From Azorinus chamasolen (lineage: Eukaryota; Mollusca; Bivalvia; Cardiida; Solecurtidae), in contig OY755238.1 in NCBI GenBank assembly GCA_963576725.1, positions 25,035,834 through 25,099,833 of the forward strand: a DNA stretch of 64,000 nucleotides, in the 5' to 3' direction. Within the stretch, counting starts at the first letter, position 1, and every line of letters starts with the position of its first letter. Position numbers and translations under genes: made by a program. The notes under the pieces are model-generated. The model was given only the letters and a program-made list of their open reading frames with translations, had not been told where the DNA came from and did not search any database. Positions 54,010 through 64,000 of this stretch are shown here, piece after piece.

Positions 54010-54442
54010 CAGTTGAACCTCTCTTATGCAACCACTTTCCCTGTTCTATGTTTATTACAAATTTCAATACCTACTGAATATTCATGGTCAAATTAGTTAT
54101 AACGAAATATAGAAGGTGGAACAGTGTAGACATTTTAGAAAGCAAAGAAACAGAATTATCAAATTCTATTAGCAAACAGAGCAGACCCTGATCAGACGGC
54201 TCCTCTAGGAGCCGTCTGATCTGGGTCTACTCTGTTTGCAAATGCGTGAAAACATGTTTATATGAGGGAAAGGGTTAATGCATAAACATAGCTGTCTTTA
54301 TAAGCAGGTGGCTGCTTAATTGAGGACAAATGTTACATAAACGCTGAAAGCTCCTATATTTCTGCATAAAGCTACCACTTGCCTCTGCCACCCAGAAGTT
54401 ATAATGCCCCTTTTTGGTGGTCGCGTTATAGGGATTTTACTG
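54010..54442. mobile_element. pogM hosting a pbB
   Basis: CAGTTGAACCTCTCTTATGC, then ATAGCTGTCTTTATAAGCAG after the insert, GTCGCGTTATAGGGATTTTACTG at the right. Confidence 0.7.
54033..54278. mobile_element. pbB nested in pogM
   Basis: Left TTAA missing (ACTTTCCCTGTTCTATGTTT); right end GAGGGAAAGGGTTAA. Core centred on GGCTCCTCTAGGAGCC. Confidence 0.82.
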
Positions 54443-54514
54443 TAATTTAAAAAATTGTTTCCTGTAAACATTTTCTGTTGTAAGGTTCAAAGTATACAGT
54501 GTGACTTACAGTAG

Positions 54515-54692
54515 AAATATGGAAAGGGGAAAATTGTAGCCATTTTAGAAAGTAAAGAAACTGATCTTTCAAATTCATTAGCAAACAGAGCAGACCATGA
54601 TCAGATGACACCTATAGGAGCCGTCTGATCTGGGTCTACTCTGTTTGCAAATGCAAGAAAAAATGTTTATAAATAATGAAAGAAAGGGTTAA
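54515..54692. repeat. pbB, long side truncated
   Basis: GAAATATGGAAAGGGGAAAA, TAGCCATTTTAGAAAGTAAA, core CCATGATCAGATGACACC, end GAAAGAAAGGGTTAA. Confidence 0.72.
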
Positions 54693-54797
54693 CCATTTCA
54701 TTTTCCTTTTGCAAACAAGAGTTCACCCAGATCAGATGTCTCCTGTTGGAGTCATCTGACCAAGGTCTGCTTTGTTTGGTGATGGAATTATTATTAT
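54693..54797. repeat. pb core fragment
   Basis: TTCACCCAGATCAGATGTCT and TCATCTGACCAAGGTCTGCT arms between the previous TTAA and a pearl-like element. Confidence 0.5.
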
Positions 54798-55068
54798 TGG
54801 GTTTGTCACTGACCCACTATATATGGAAATATAGGGGGTCTGTAGGATGAATAGGGGGCGAGGCGATTAAATGTCACCCCTCATAATGTGCGGCTTTATG
54901 AGAAACATACGCATGCCAAATATCAAGTCTGTATCTGTACTGGCTGAAAAGTTATGACCAATGTTAAAGTTGGTGACAAACAAACAAACAAAAAGGCAGA
55001 CAAACAAACAGACAGGGCAAAAACAATATGCCCCCCCCCCCCTTGATCTGATCTGGGGGCCATAAAAA
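54798..55068 (-). mobile_element. Single unit related to the left-edge array, with microsatellite and C-run
   Basis: GTCACCCCTCATAATGTGCG and AGTTATGACCAATGTTAAAG are the reverse complement of the 1-1478 unit. Then come a GACAAACAAACA run (54974-55016), GCAAAAACAATATG, a run of 12 or more C, and TTGATCTGATCTGGGGGCCA. Confidence 0.7.
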
Positions 55069-55248
55069 ATTGCAGATGACAATTATTTGACTTGCAAAGA
55101 GTAATGCAAAGAATTAGCAGTGCCATTTGAAAAAGGGCACTCAGTGACATCATAAAGATCTAACATTGGTATATGATAAGATTCAACGATAATAGCAAAG
55201 AAGTTGATAAAATACACTTGACTCTGAGTATTCTGTTCCTAAAATGGT

Positions 55249-55470
55249 ATAACCCTTTATTCTATGAATAGTTATGTAAGAAATAATGCATGAATGACTA
55301 TTAAATGGGTTATATTTATATTGGCACATGAACAAGAAATCCGTTGACTCTGGTTGAAAATTTAGAATCACTGATCTATATAATTCCATAAGCAAACAAA
55401 ACAGACCCAGATCAGACAGCTCTTACAGGAGCAATCTGATCCGGGTAGCTGTTTTATGGAGTAAAGGGAC
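55249..55470. mobile_element. pbA element, ends decayed
   Basis: TATAACCCTTTATTCTATGA, TAATTCCATAAGCAAACAAA, core CCCAGATCAGACAGCTC and CTGATCCGGGTAGCTG, end GGAGTAAAGGGACC. Confidence 0.72.
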
Positions 55471-55542
55471 CAGATTACACCCCACAAGTTTGGATCTGCA
55501 TGATAAGGTCAGACCAGTATGCAAAGGAGTTAAATAGCATAT

Positions 55543-55771
55543 TTAACCCATTAACTCATAGGCTATTTTTAGATACAACCTCTTTGAATAAATCTACCAA
55601 AAAGGAGCATTAACTAGAGAAAAGGACAATTTTAGAATTTTGTAGTTTGAAACCATTGTGATAAGTAGAGCATTTGCTCCTGTAGGAGTAAATGCTCTAT
55701 TTATCACAACGGTTTCACAAAGTGACTTTTACAGAGTTGTCAAAAGTTGTCAATATGAGGGAAAGGGTTAA
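55543..55771. mobile_element. pbC element, complete
   Basis: TTAACCCATTAACTCATAGG to TATGAGGGAAAGGGTTAA. Stem GCATTTGCTCCTGTAGGAGT. Confidence 0.85.
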
Positions 55772-55999
55772 GGAATAAAGGTTACATGTCCGCACATGTT
55801 TGGGTATGACAAGGTCAGATCTGTTTGCACCACACGCACAATGAGGTCTGAGCTCCTTCGGGACAATAAAGACCCTCTGGTTTACCTGTTGCATTGATAA
55901 AATAGGTTAAAACTCCTCATTTATATCACATGTACAAACACCTCATTATTATTTAATTTTATTTTCAAACATTCTCATTTATTATGCAGAATAAGTTAA
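55772..55999. other. No feature seen
   Basis: A short inverted pair GAGCTCCTTCGGGA and flanks does not match a known family in the window. Confidence 0.3.
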
Positions 56000-56180
56000 C
56001 TTTACCCTTTACCTGCTCTGTATTCATTTTACCTTGGCAGAAACTGCAGAATGGATCTATATTATGTCATAAGCAAACAGAGCAGACCCTGATCAGACGG
56101 CTCCCACATGAGCCATTCTGATATGGGTCTACTCTGTTTGCAATTGTGTATAAAGGTGTTTATATAAAGGACGGGGTTAA
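56000..56180. mobile_element. pbA, long side shortened
   Basis: CTTTACCCTTTACCTGCTCT, TACCTTGGCAGAAACTGCAG, core CCCTGATCAGACGGCTCC, end AAGGACGGGGTTAA. Confidence 0.72.
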
Positions 56181-56360
56181 AGCAAAATTCTGGTGTCTGA
56201 GTAGCTAGGTAACATGAAATATGAAGCACACGATTTCAATATTAGAAAATATTGATTTAACAAATCCATTATTACTATCATAATAAGCCTTGTTTTCATG
56301 TAACATTAGCTTTCATGTTATCTATTACCCTATATTTTATGACAGTCAGGTTCACTCAAT

Positions 56361-57900
56361 CAGTGTTCTGCTGCTGGCGAGGGCGAGAAATTGGGACATT
56401 CTCCCCTCAAAATGAGAAAATGTGCCCATTTTTTTACTATCATTGGGACAACTGTCTCAAAAATTAACAGAATTTTAATTCCAAAGTAGACCGATCAGAC
56501 TGAGATCAGATCAAAATAAATATGATCAGAGAAAATATTTACATGTTAAAGAAATCAGTCATAGATCCACAGATTCATAACCATAGCATTTTGTCAATGA
56601 ATAATGGGCAAAAAAATATTTTCACACTTTGACAACAACTGTAAAAGCAAATAGTCATACAGATGCATTTGAGACAACTAGCTGAGGCTTCAAAAAGATA
56701 CACATTTCAATACTAGTCTTCGCTAAGGTACCACCTAGTGATGGGATTATCGGCTGGATTTTCATAATCGATAATCGGTTCATGCCAACTGACTAAGCTT
56801 CGACTATAATCGAAATCTGTTACTGTGTAACAAGTGTAGAATTTACTATGTAATACAGAAAAGTTTTGAATGGAAGCTTCTGAAGATTAAATACTTGTCT
56901 TGTTCTAATGTTATTCAAATGTTCCACATGCTGTTTTTATGTATAGTTTTATGTGTGGAAGTTGCGAATAAAATGAATTTTATAAAACTGTGTTACCAGC
57001 TGTTTGTATCTGAATTAATGATTTTCGGTACAGCCTGCAGATGGCTTCGTATATCAAGGCTGAAAATATTTATTAAATGGCGCTCTTTTTTTGTTTCTCC
57101 ATCATCTGTCATTTTCTTTTAAAGTCTTGGTTTGATTTTACAAAACAAATCACTTATTTGTTTTGACATCGTCGTGTCTGGTTTCCATCACCTAAAATGG
57201 TCGCATACAGTTGCTAAGCGAAACTGGTACCCCATTTTGATATGCTACTTATGATGTATATATACGCAATGTAAACCGGGCTAAAGTAATGGGGCATGTG
57301 CAGCTTCACGGGTTTTTTTAAGCAATATATAGGGCAGTTTCTTTCGGTAACTGATTGACACAATGACTGTTTATGATATAAATCTTTAGATTTCAATAAC
57401 ATCGTATCTTAATGTTCGAAAAAGCACTCACATTCTTTTTCCGGTGCTTGAAATTTCAACTCTCAATTTTCATTTTCTACTGGCATTTCGCAAGTATGCG
57501 AGCGCTAAGTTCAAACCCTGGCTGTTCATTTAATAGCAAATATAGGAATCGTGATATAGTTTTAGTGTTGAAATACCACGAAAATATGATTACGAACTGC
57601 GCAATGCATAAGATTACAAATAACTTAGGTTATTTCCGTGATTCTCCATATTCCGATTAATTGGAAACAGCCAAGTCGTGCTCGAGCACTTGGTTTGTGG
57701 CTGAGCTCGACTAATTTTAGATTATAATCGATTATCGGGACACCACTAGTACCACCCCCTACATAATTTCAGGTAATATGTATTTGTTCCATAGTTATTT
57801 TATTTTGTTGGACTGTCTCACAGATTTAGAAAATGTCCCTACTTTCTTACTGTCAATGGGACAAATGTCGCAAGCATTTTCAATCCTCGCCAGAACCCTG
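56361..57900. mobile_element. TIR element (hAT-like ends) interrupted by a second element
   Basis: Left CAGTGTTCTGCTGCTGGCGA, right CTCGCCAGAACCCTG. CTCAAT is present on both sides (56355-56360 and 57901-57906) as a possible target duplication. Inner TIR-side sequences GGGACATTCTCCCC and GGGACAACTGTCTC have partners TGTCCCTAC and GACAAATGTCGC. About 520 bp without the insert; no transposase seen. Confidence 0.65.
56736..57748. mobile_element. hAT-type non-autonomous element, 1013 bp
   Basis: Perfect 8-bp duplication GTACCACC on both sides (56728-56735 and 57749-57756). Ends TAGTGATGGGATTATCG and CGATTATCGGGACACCACTA, with further inverted TCGATTATAATC-type sequence inside. An 8-bp duplication and TAGTGRTG ends fit hAT. 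No transposase frame; the ORFs of 75 and 82 codons look like noise. Confidence 0.82.
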
Positions 57901-57947
57901 CTCAATTATGCTTCCAGAAATATTTAAGAGATATAGACCAGATATTG

Positions 57948-57990
57948 TGGTCACAACATAGGGTTTGGTTGAGAAATGACAATTTTTCTC
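57948..57990. repeat. FB-1, one arm
   Basis: GTGGTCACAACATAGGGTTT then GGTTGAGAAATGACAATTTT, without the facing arm. Confidence 0.6.
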
Positions 57991-58106
57991 TGTTGCTCTG
58001 GCTTAGGACAGGTTAAATTCTGCTGTATATCAGTTTTTGGCCTGGGTTGGCTTGCCAAGCCGAAGGCCATAGTAGTCATACCATATTTCAACCCCTGCCC
58101 AAACAT
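57951..58106 (-). CDS. Possible first coding exon of another gene (weak)
   Basis: From an ATG with a fair context (cggaaATGT) it reads MFGQGLKYGMTTMAFGLASQ and on through PRPKTDIQQ before running into half of an FB-1 repeat and a stop. The first 30 or so codons have protein-like composition, but no convincing donor was found and no downstream exon was identified. It may be chance. Confidence 0.18.
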   Translation of the reverse strand: MFGQGLKYGMTTMAFGLASQPRPKTDIQQNLTCPKPEQQRKIVISQPNPML

Positions 58107-58500
58107 TTCCGAAGAAAACCGAGTAAAAGTGTGATTTACCGCTTGCACAAAATGCCAATACGCTTAAGCAAATAGATCGGTGGAGTTCCAATTTGTTCGG
58201 GCTTCAACATTTAAAGTTTGTTAACATTTACTAATAAAACTTGGTAAAAAATGCGATTCTAAGAGTGAAAAAACAATGAGTGGGAGTTTGGCATATAAAT
58301 GCTTTATTTCATACCTACAGATTTCTACGCACAGCATAGTGCACATATATAATGCGAAATTGTACGGAAATGTCCGATTACTTACGGAAAAAGCTTGGTT
58401 GAATTGAACGGAAATGTATGGAGAGCAAATAGATAACGCTAAATTCTATTCATTCCATCTATAGATATTGTTGAGTACTTTTGTGGCCCTGTTGGGTACA
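58107..58500. other. No feature seen
   Basis: Single-copy sequence; upstream of the weak exon candidate if that is real. Confidence 0.3.
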
Positions 58501-59183
58501 TTTAACTCATTCCCCCTAGGCTATTTTTAGAGCCAACCTCTGTCAAGAAAACCTGTAGTATATCGCTAGGTAAGCGATTTGATGTATCTCTGTATATACA
58601 GGATTATCTCCCTTTTTGACTGTTAGTAATAATTTGTTGTGTATCAAAGTTATTTCACTTCTAAACTTCATTTTGTTTATTTAATACCTTATGAAAATTA
58701 GTACTTTGTATATTTTCAAATGTGTGAGGCGGTTGGTCAATCGAAATAATTAATATTAATAAAAACTGCTAATATGCTAATTTTCTGAAATTACTCAGAT
58801 TAATGGAAACAGGATTTTTTTTTACTGTTTGTAATAATTCGTTGTGTATCAAAGTTATTTCACTTTTAAACTTCATTTTGTTTGTTTAATACCTTATAAA
58901 AATTAGTCCATACTAGTTAATATGAATAAAAAACTGTTAATATGCTAATTTACTGAACTTACTCAGATTAATGAAAACTGTATACAAATGCTTAGACTGG
59001 AGCAAGCACCAACGATCACTGCTGGTTATTTTGAGGTATGAAGCTATGTCTTGTACGAGAGTAGGGCATCGTCAAGCATCCTGACAACATTTTTGAATTA
59101 ATCTATCGAAAATGAGCATTAGCTAATGAAAAGCAGAATTTTAGAATTGTTCAAAAACGCACCAGTAGGAGAGAATTAGTTAA
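58501..59183. mobile_element. pbC host split by a 550-bp insertion
   Basis: TTAACTCATTCCCCCTAGGC and TTTAGAGCCAACCTCTGTCA at the left; TTGAATTAATCTATCGAAAA and AGGAGAGAATTAGTTAA at the right. Confidence 0.5.
58618..58980 (+). repeat. Direct duplication, about 206-bp offset
   Basis: GTTGTGTATCAAAGTTATTT, TTCATTTTGTTTATTTAATA and AAACTGCTAATATGCTAATT each appear twice in the same order, inside the pbC insertion. Confidence 0.82.
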
Positions 59184-59239
59184 TTAAACCAATTTAGAAC
59201 TGCCCAACAAGTGTACATATGTTAGAACATCCGTCTGTC

Positions 59240-59690
59240 CGTCCGTCAGTCTGATTTTACTTTGTCCACGCGGTTTCTCCAAAACCTTTGGTCAGATTTT
59301 CATCGAAACTTTATAGGATTAATCAGCACCATGCCTAGTTGTGCATATCTTATTCATGTTCCAGTTTCATTTTTTACATGAACAATGTTGTCCGCGCTGT
59401 TTCTGGAAAACGTTTGGTCATATTTACATGAAACTTCAAGATATTGATTAGCACCATGCCTAGTTGTGCATATCTTTTTCCTGTCCCGGCTCGATGATTT
59501 TCTGCAGAGTTATGGGACTTTGATTTTTTTTACATGGAAAATTTTGTCTCTGCTGTTTCTCCAAACTCATTGGTAGGATTTTCCTGAAACTTCATAGGAT
59601 TGACCAGTGACATGCCTAGTTGTGTATATATTATTCCTGTTCCGGTTCAATGATATTCTGCAGAGTTATTGGACTTTGTATTGTTTACAT
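59240..59690 (+). repeat. Tandem repeat, three units of about 125-156 bp
   Basis: ATGCCTAGTTGTGCATATCT recurs at 59331, 59456 and (varied) 59612. Each unit has TTTCTCCAAA-type and TTCATAGGATT-type stretches. The second and third units add TTCTGCAGAGTTATGGGACT. A GTCCGTCCGTC run precedes the array. Confidence 0.82.
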
Positions 59691-59860
59691 GGAAAATCAA
59701 ACCCCAAAACTTCTTGAACACACGATCAACCCTTCTTATGCCCAGGCCTACAGCGCCTGCGGCGCTTTGATTAGATATACTGACATATATACTGGTTGTA
59801 CAGACACAATATACATTATGCTTCTAAAGAGTTCCCAGACAGAAAACATGACAAAATCTA

Positions 59861-60066
59861 TTAACACTTTGAATGCTACATTTTCAAACTGAAATGGTTT
59901 ATCATTGTTTAATGATACAGCCCGTACAGTAATTTGAAAGGGTTCTAACTTGTAAAAGGATTTTGGATGATAAACAGTGCAGACCCTGATCGGAGAGTTC
60001 CTCGAGGAGTCCTCTGATCTGGGTCTACATTGTTTACAACTGCCAGTACACTATTTCCCACATTAA
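59861..60066. mobile_element. pbF element
   Basis: TTAACACTTTGAATGCTACA to TTCCCACATTAA. Core centred on AGTTCCTCGAGGAGTCC. Confidence 0.75.
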
Positions 60067-60193
60067 AAGGGGTCAACACTTTGTACATGTAGTAATTTGC
60101 ATCTGCTAAAACTGTCCACTGCAAATGTTTTCCTCAATCTCTGTTAAAATACAGTGAATCAGGATCAGTTTCTTAGTGAGAATCTTTCACAGG

Positions 60194-60420
60194 TTAATCC
60201 TTTCCTTCGTACAAACGCCTTTTAAACGCATCTGCAAACAGAGTAGACCCAGATCAGATGGCTCCTATAGAAGCCATCTGATCAGGATCTACTTTGTTTG
60301 CTGCTGGACTTTGATAGATCTGTTTCTTTAGTTTCTAAAGTGGCTACATACAATGTTCCACTATCCATATTTCATTATAACTATTTCATCCATGAATACT
60401 TAGTAGGTATTGAAATTTTT
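60194..60420. mobile_element. pbB, right end lost
   Basis: TTAATCCTTTCCTTCGTACA, core CCCAGATCAGATGGCTCC, TACAATGTTCCACTATCCAT, then TTAGTAGGTATTGAAATTTT. Confidence 0.78.
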
Positions 60421-60865
60421 ATAACATACTTTTCATTTGCTAACAATCATCATTATTCAACACTATAAATATCTAATGATTACACTTACAGAAAAGTGAT
60501 TTGTCTATACCATGTTCTATCTACAAGTTGGAGATGAATACATGTAAATGGTCTGAATTAGGGACAGCCAGACAGACATACATTACTCTTTAACAGCCTC
60601 GAGTAAATGTACCATTGGCAAACTTTCTTGTTTTGTTTTTTTGTGTGTTTTTTTTTTTTTTTGTTGTTAGTTTCTTCTTTAAAAAAATAAAAGGCTGTCA
60701 GTCATAATGAAAGAATTGAGATCCTGATGAGACATCTACTTATTCTGCATGTTATTTACAGTCAAACTGTTTGCACGGCTCATATCACAAATTAAAGGCT
60801 ACACTGTGAAAAGTGATGAAACCAAGTTTCAAATTTCTTATCAAAATACACAAAATTAACCAATA
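60421..60865. other. Poly-T tract and nothing else
   Basis: A T-rich run with interruptions lies at 60631-60663. GTCAAACTGTTTGCACGG near 60765 is a pbD relic. Confidence 0.35.
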
Positions 60866-61085
60866 TTAACCCATTCTCCAGAAGGCTTAGTTATTTAGCT
60901 CCAACCTCTTTCAATAAATCTACCGAACAGGACCATTTACTAACAGAAAATATTTTTTTCAGAATTGTGTAGTTTTGAAACCATTGTGATAAATAGAGCA
61001 TTAAGTTTGCTCTATTTATCACAATAGTTCCAAAAAGTGACTGGCGTCAAATTTTAGGCATCAATATGATCAAGGAATGGGTTAA
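60866..61085. mobile_element. pbC element
   Basis: TTAACCCATTCTCCAGAAGG to TGATCAAGGAATGGGTTAA. Stem reduced to AGAGCATTAAGTTTGCTCTA. Confidence 0.8.
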
Positions 61086-61394
61086 TTTGTAAAAAAAAAA
61101 GCAAATAATTAAAGACATTTCATGCAGAAAGCACACAAACAAAATACATTACCCAGTAAATCAACCAAAGCAGACCAATATTCACAAATTAATAATTTCT
61201 GATAGCTGAACCAATGCCCAAAATATTAAACTATTTATCTATATAGATATGATCATATCTCTCCTTGAAATAATGGCTCTTAATCTATAAAATTCATACA
61301 ACACAGATCTATCAAAATTTATTACAATTATAGATAAGATCAGAGGAACCAACAGAGTGCCACAGAGTGCAAGACAGTGGTTAAATACATTACT
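61086..61394. other. No feature seen
   Basis: Single-copy AT-rich sequence. Confidence 0.3.
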
Positions 61395-61545
61395 TAACCT
61401 TCTGAACTCTGAGCAATTGTCGTCTGCAAATATTGTCGTCTGCTTGCATTCTAAATTTGATTTTTCATTTTAGTACACATTTCTTCAATTTCTTTTCAAT
61501 AGTTTAGATCCTAATGAGATGCTGAGTTTCTCATGCAATGGTCAT
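61395..61545. repeat. pbD, left half
   Basis: TTAACCTTCTGAACTCTGAG, TTGTCGTCTGCTTGCATTCT, core TAGATCCTAATGAGATGCTG. The right half is missing. Confidence 0.6.
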
Positions 61546-61720
61546 TATGAATTGGCTCAGTAGATTGCAGTTACAGGAGTTTTGCGCTCAAACCTATTAT
61601 CTGTTCCGGTATGTTAATGTTGCATAAAATTGTTTATTACATCTGAAATACTTTGCATCCAATCAGACAACAATATAATAACAATGCACTGCATGTTTAC
61701 AGGTTAGGACTGTTTCATAC

Positions 61721-61858
61721 AGTACAATCCTGTCTTCAGCGGCCATAATCATTTATTGAATATACGAGTCTTATAAAGGGTGTGGTTGCTTAATGCAAGA
61801 CAAACGTAATGCAGAAACCTGTCTTACAATAATTAGACCTCTTTTTAGTGGCCTCTTA
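61721..61858. repeat. pogM, stem arm deleted
   Basis: CAGTACAATCCTGTCTTCAG, GTGGTTGCTTAATGCAAGAC, right side ACCTCTTTTTAGTGGCC. Confidence 0.6.
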
Positions 61859-62023
61859 GCCCTTTCCTCCATAAATACACCTTTGTAAAGGTCACTTTTT
61901 GAAACCATTGTGATAAATAGAATATTTGCTCCTATGGAGCAAATGCTCTATTTATCACAATGGTTTCAGAAAGTGACTTTTATAGAGGTGTCAAAAGGCA
62001 ACAATATTAGGGAATGGGCTAAT
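61856..62023. mobile_element. pbC, one side shortened
   Basis: TTAGCCCTTTCCTCCATAAA to TAGGGAATGGGCTAA. Stem ATTTGCTCCTATGGAGCAAA intact. Confidence 0.8.
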
Positions 62024-62095
62024 GTCTGGTCACTCTATCTCCCCTCTCCACCAATTTGTTCAGATGAATGTCAGACCGTTTTGATAACTTTAAAA

Positions 62096-62344
62096 TCATT
62101 ATCCTGTTCTTTGTTTATTCCAAATTTCAATACCTAATGAATATTCATGGACAAAATAGTTATAGTGAAATGTGGAAGGTAGAACATTGTAGCCATTTTA
62201 GAAAGTATTTAAAGAAACAGATCTTAGAAATTCCATTAGCAAACAAAGTAGACCCAGATCAGTCGGCTCTTATAGGAACCGTCTGATCTGAGTCTACTCT
62301 GTTTGCAAATGCATGAAACATGTTTATATGAAAGAAATCATTAG
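62096..62344. mobile_element. pbB, reverse, ends decayed
   Basis: ATTATCCTGTTCTTTGTTTA, ATGAATATTCATGGACAAAA, symmetric core (CCCAGATCAGTCGGCTC / TCTGATCTGAGTC), end GAAAGAAATCATTA. Confidence 0.75.
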
Positions 62345-62473
62345 AGCAGTTTGATCTGGGTCTGCACTATTTGCCTAAGTTTTTTTGGCATCATATGTGG
62401 AGTAATTACAATTCTCAAAGTAGTCCCTATCATCTCTAATATAATAAATGCCTCCAAGGGCGTAACTTTTTTT

Positions 62474-62677
62474 TTAACCCTTTACTCCATTAATATTCAT
62501 GAAAGAAATGATGACAGCATGAATCTTAATTGATCAATTTTTAAAATGGCATATAAACACACAAAAATTATTGAAGCAGAAACTAGATTCATAACTCCTA
62601 CAAGAGATGTCTGATCTGGATCTACTCTGTTTTCAAAGGTGTAACAAGAAAGGCGTTATTATAGAATGAAGGGTTAA
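62474..62677. mobile_element. pbA, first core arm deleted
   Basis: TTAACCCTTTACTCCATTAA to ATAGAATGAAGGGTTAA. CTAGATTCATAACTCCTACA marks the deletion. Confidence 0.8.
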
Positions 62678-63205
62678 AAGGAGCTTCTTGCATATTGTGC
62701 ACATACCGGTGGTTACTTTAAATATTCACTGCGTTCAGCCTGCATTATATCTGTGAGGGTTATGGTTAATTTTCTTGTACAGAGGCTTTTAAAATATTGA
62801 CAAATGTACTCCAGATAGCATACCTACCCAGAAGTCAGTAACATGTTGACCCCAGTAACACCTAATACACATATCATAGCTTACTATTATCTGGTATCTA
62901 GAGAGGTTTCCACAAGATCTCATTATTTCACCATTTCTGCCAACTTTCACCTTTAAGAAGCTAAATTCTCAAAGCAAAGTCTAATTTGCTGCAAGTTCAC
63001 CAATAAACTATTTTCAACAAATTATCTCTGGATTTAAGCATTTTTCATGAAGCAAATACAACTGGTTCAGAAATAAAGGGTCTGGACATATCTCTCAGGT
63101 CTAAATGTACAGTTTGTTGTCCGAGAGACAACTGTCCAGGAGCCCATTAGAGCTAATCAAATATCTACATAAAATCATGTTTACCCATACCATTACACCC
63201 GTTAC
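62678..63205. other. No feature seen
   Basis: Single-copy apart from a short X-like GTTCAGCCTGCATTATATCT. Confidence 0.3.
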
Positions 63206-63422
63206 TTAACTCTTTCAATGCAAGCTAAGTAATTTTTCGTCTGCAACAATTGTTGTCTGCTTCAATTCTTAAGATAAAATTTCTCTCATTTCTTTGCAAA
63301 AATGTTGTCAAGGTGACAAACAGTTTGGATCCTGATGAGACGCCGCATTATGCGGCGTCTCATCTGGATCTAAACTGTTTGCATAGGTAATAACACTTCG
63401 CCGCTAGCGTGCAAAGAGTTGA
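63206..63422. mobile_element. pbD element, near-intact
   Basis: TTAACTCTTTCAATGCAAGC to GCGTGCAAAGAGTTGA. Hairpin centred at 63349 with one T-T mismatch (63333 with 63365). Confidence 0.88.
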
Positions 63423-63545
63423 CTCTTTCAATGCTGAAAAGCCCATCAGGATTTAGCTAGCTATACAGTACACTCAGTATAACGGGTAAACCTGCTGGAA
63501 TAACAAACAGTGCAGACCCTGATCAGAGGTTCAACTCTTCTAGAT
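63419..63545. repeat. pbF, partial
   Basis: TTGACTCTTTCAATGCTGAA, then ACAAACAGTGCAGACCCTGA; the second arm is missing. Confidence 0.55.
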
Positions 63546-63604
63546 CTATCAGTTAAGTACAGAAACTATACTTAAGTATTTTTATGAATACGGGTCCTGC
63601 TTCA

Positions 63605-63801
63605 TTAACCCATTACCTCATCAGCTATTTTTAGATACCACCTCTGAATAAATCTACCAAAAAAGGAGCATTAACTAGAGAAAAGGAAAATTTAGAATTT
63701 TGTAGTTTGAAACGATTGTGATAAATCTATTTATCACAATCGTTTCACAAAGTGAAATTTACAGAGGTGTCAAAAGTCTCCAATATGAGGGAATGGGTTA
63801 A
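63605..63801. mobile_element. pbC, hairpin tip deleted
   Basis: TTAACCCATTACCTCATCAG to TATGAGGGAATGGGTTAA. The stem reads GATTGTGATAAATCTATTTA then TCACAATC, so the GAGCATTTGC tip is gone but the arms are still perfect. Confidence 0.85.
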
Positions 63802-63819
63802 TAATGCTTTCTGAGCCCC

Positions 63820-63950
63820 TCTTCCATGTTCTATGTTTAATTTAAATTTCAATACCTACTGAATATTTATTGACAAAGTAGTTACAATGAAATAAGGAAA
63901 GTGGAACATTGTAGCCATTTTAGTAATTAAAGAATACAGTCCAGACTATC
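63820..63950. repeat. pbB, long side only
   Basis: TCTTCCATGTTCTATGTTTA, CAATACCTACTGAATATTTA, GGAACATTGTAGCCATTTTA, then a pbD-like arm (CAAATGAGATGCTGAGTTAC). Confidence 0.6.
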
Positions 63951-64000
63951 AAACAGAATGGACCCAAATGAGATGCTGAGTTACAATACCCAGTGACCCA

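Noticed and set aside
56895..57660. ORFs of 75 and 82 codons inside the hAT element as transposase
   Set aside because: No hAT dimerisation or catalytic motif is visible, and composition is that of non-coding DNA.

Overview
This looks like nuclear DNA of an animal, most likely a bivalve mollusc (an inference). It is AT-rich. It holds one split gene with GT-AG introns, no bacterial gene order, and tandem-unit elements with a GACA-type microsatellite and a terminal hairpin, which resemble the pearl/HINE-type elements known from bivalves. No species can be named from the sequence alone.

Gene content is low. One gene is supported on the minus strand, from an ATG exon near 40.6 kb down to about 15.3 kb. 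Four shared exons (E1-E4; 40.6, 36.2, 29.6 and 27.3 kb) end in splice phase 2. They can join either of two 3-prime ends in frame. One is a single 880-bp last exon (21.9-22.8 kb; 450-residue protein with a coiled coil and a Cys cluster). The other is a three-exon tail (21.0, 19.5 and 15.3-15.8 kb; 379-residue protein with an acidic Lys/Glu/Ser-rich end). I do not recognise the protein family. A repeat-free stretch above E1 (40.6-41.0 kb) is the likely 5-prime UTR and promoter.

Almost everything else is short DNA transposons, many nested. Names used below: pbA (ends TTAACCCTTTACTCCAT, long side with GAATATTCATGTAAGAAATA), pbB (TTAACCCTTTCCCTCATATA, with TTCCACCTTCCATATTTCAT), pbC (TTAACCCATTCCCTCATAGG, stem ATAAATAGAGCATTTGCTCC), pbD (TTAACTCTTTGCA, core ACAGTTTGGATCCTGATGAG), pbE (end GCGAATAGCAAGCGAAGGGT) and pbF (TTAACCCTTACAATGC, with TTTTCAAATGGACTATTCCA). 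All have TTAA-CCC type ends and sit in TTAA, as piggyBac-type MITEs do. pogM elements start CAGTAAAACC, sit in TA, and carry a long stem with GGTGGCTGCTTAATGCAGG (pogo/Tigger-like). FB-1 and FB-2 are fold-back elements. X is a family ending ATTAGAGAGAATATGGTAC.

Larger elements include three tandem-unit pearl-like arrays (4.5-5.8, 34.5-35.6 and 38.0-39.6 kb) and a related array at the left edge (1-1478). There is also a CACTA-type element (45.6-46.9 kb) and a hAT-type element inside a second TIR element (56.4-57.9 kb).

The most unusual signals are a hairpin core with the same off-centre mismatch and polarity in five MITE families, a 33-bp tandem array built only of a pogM terminus, and a left-edge array that repeats nuclear-receptor DR1-type sites.
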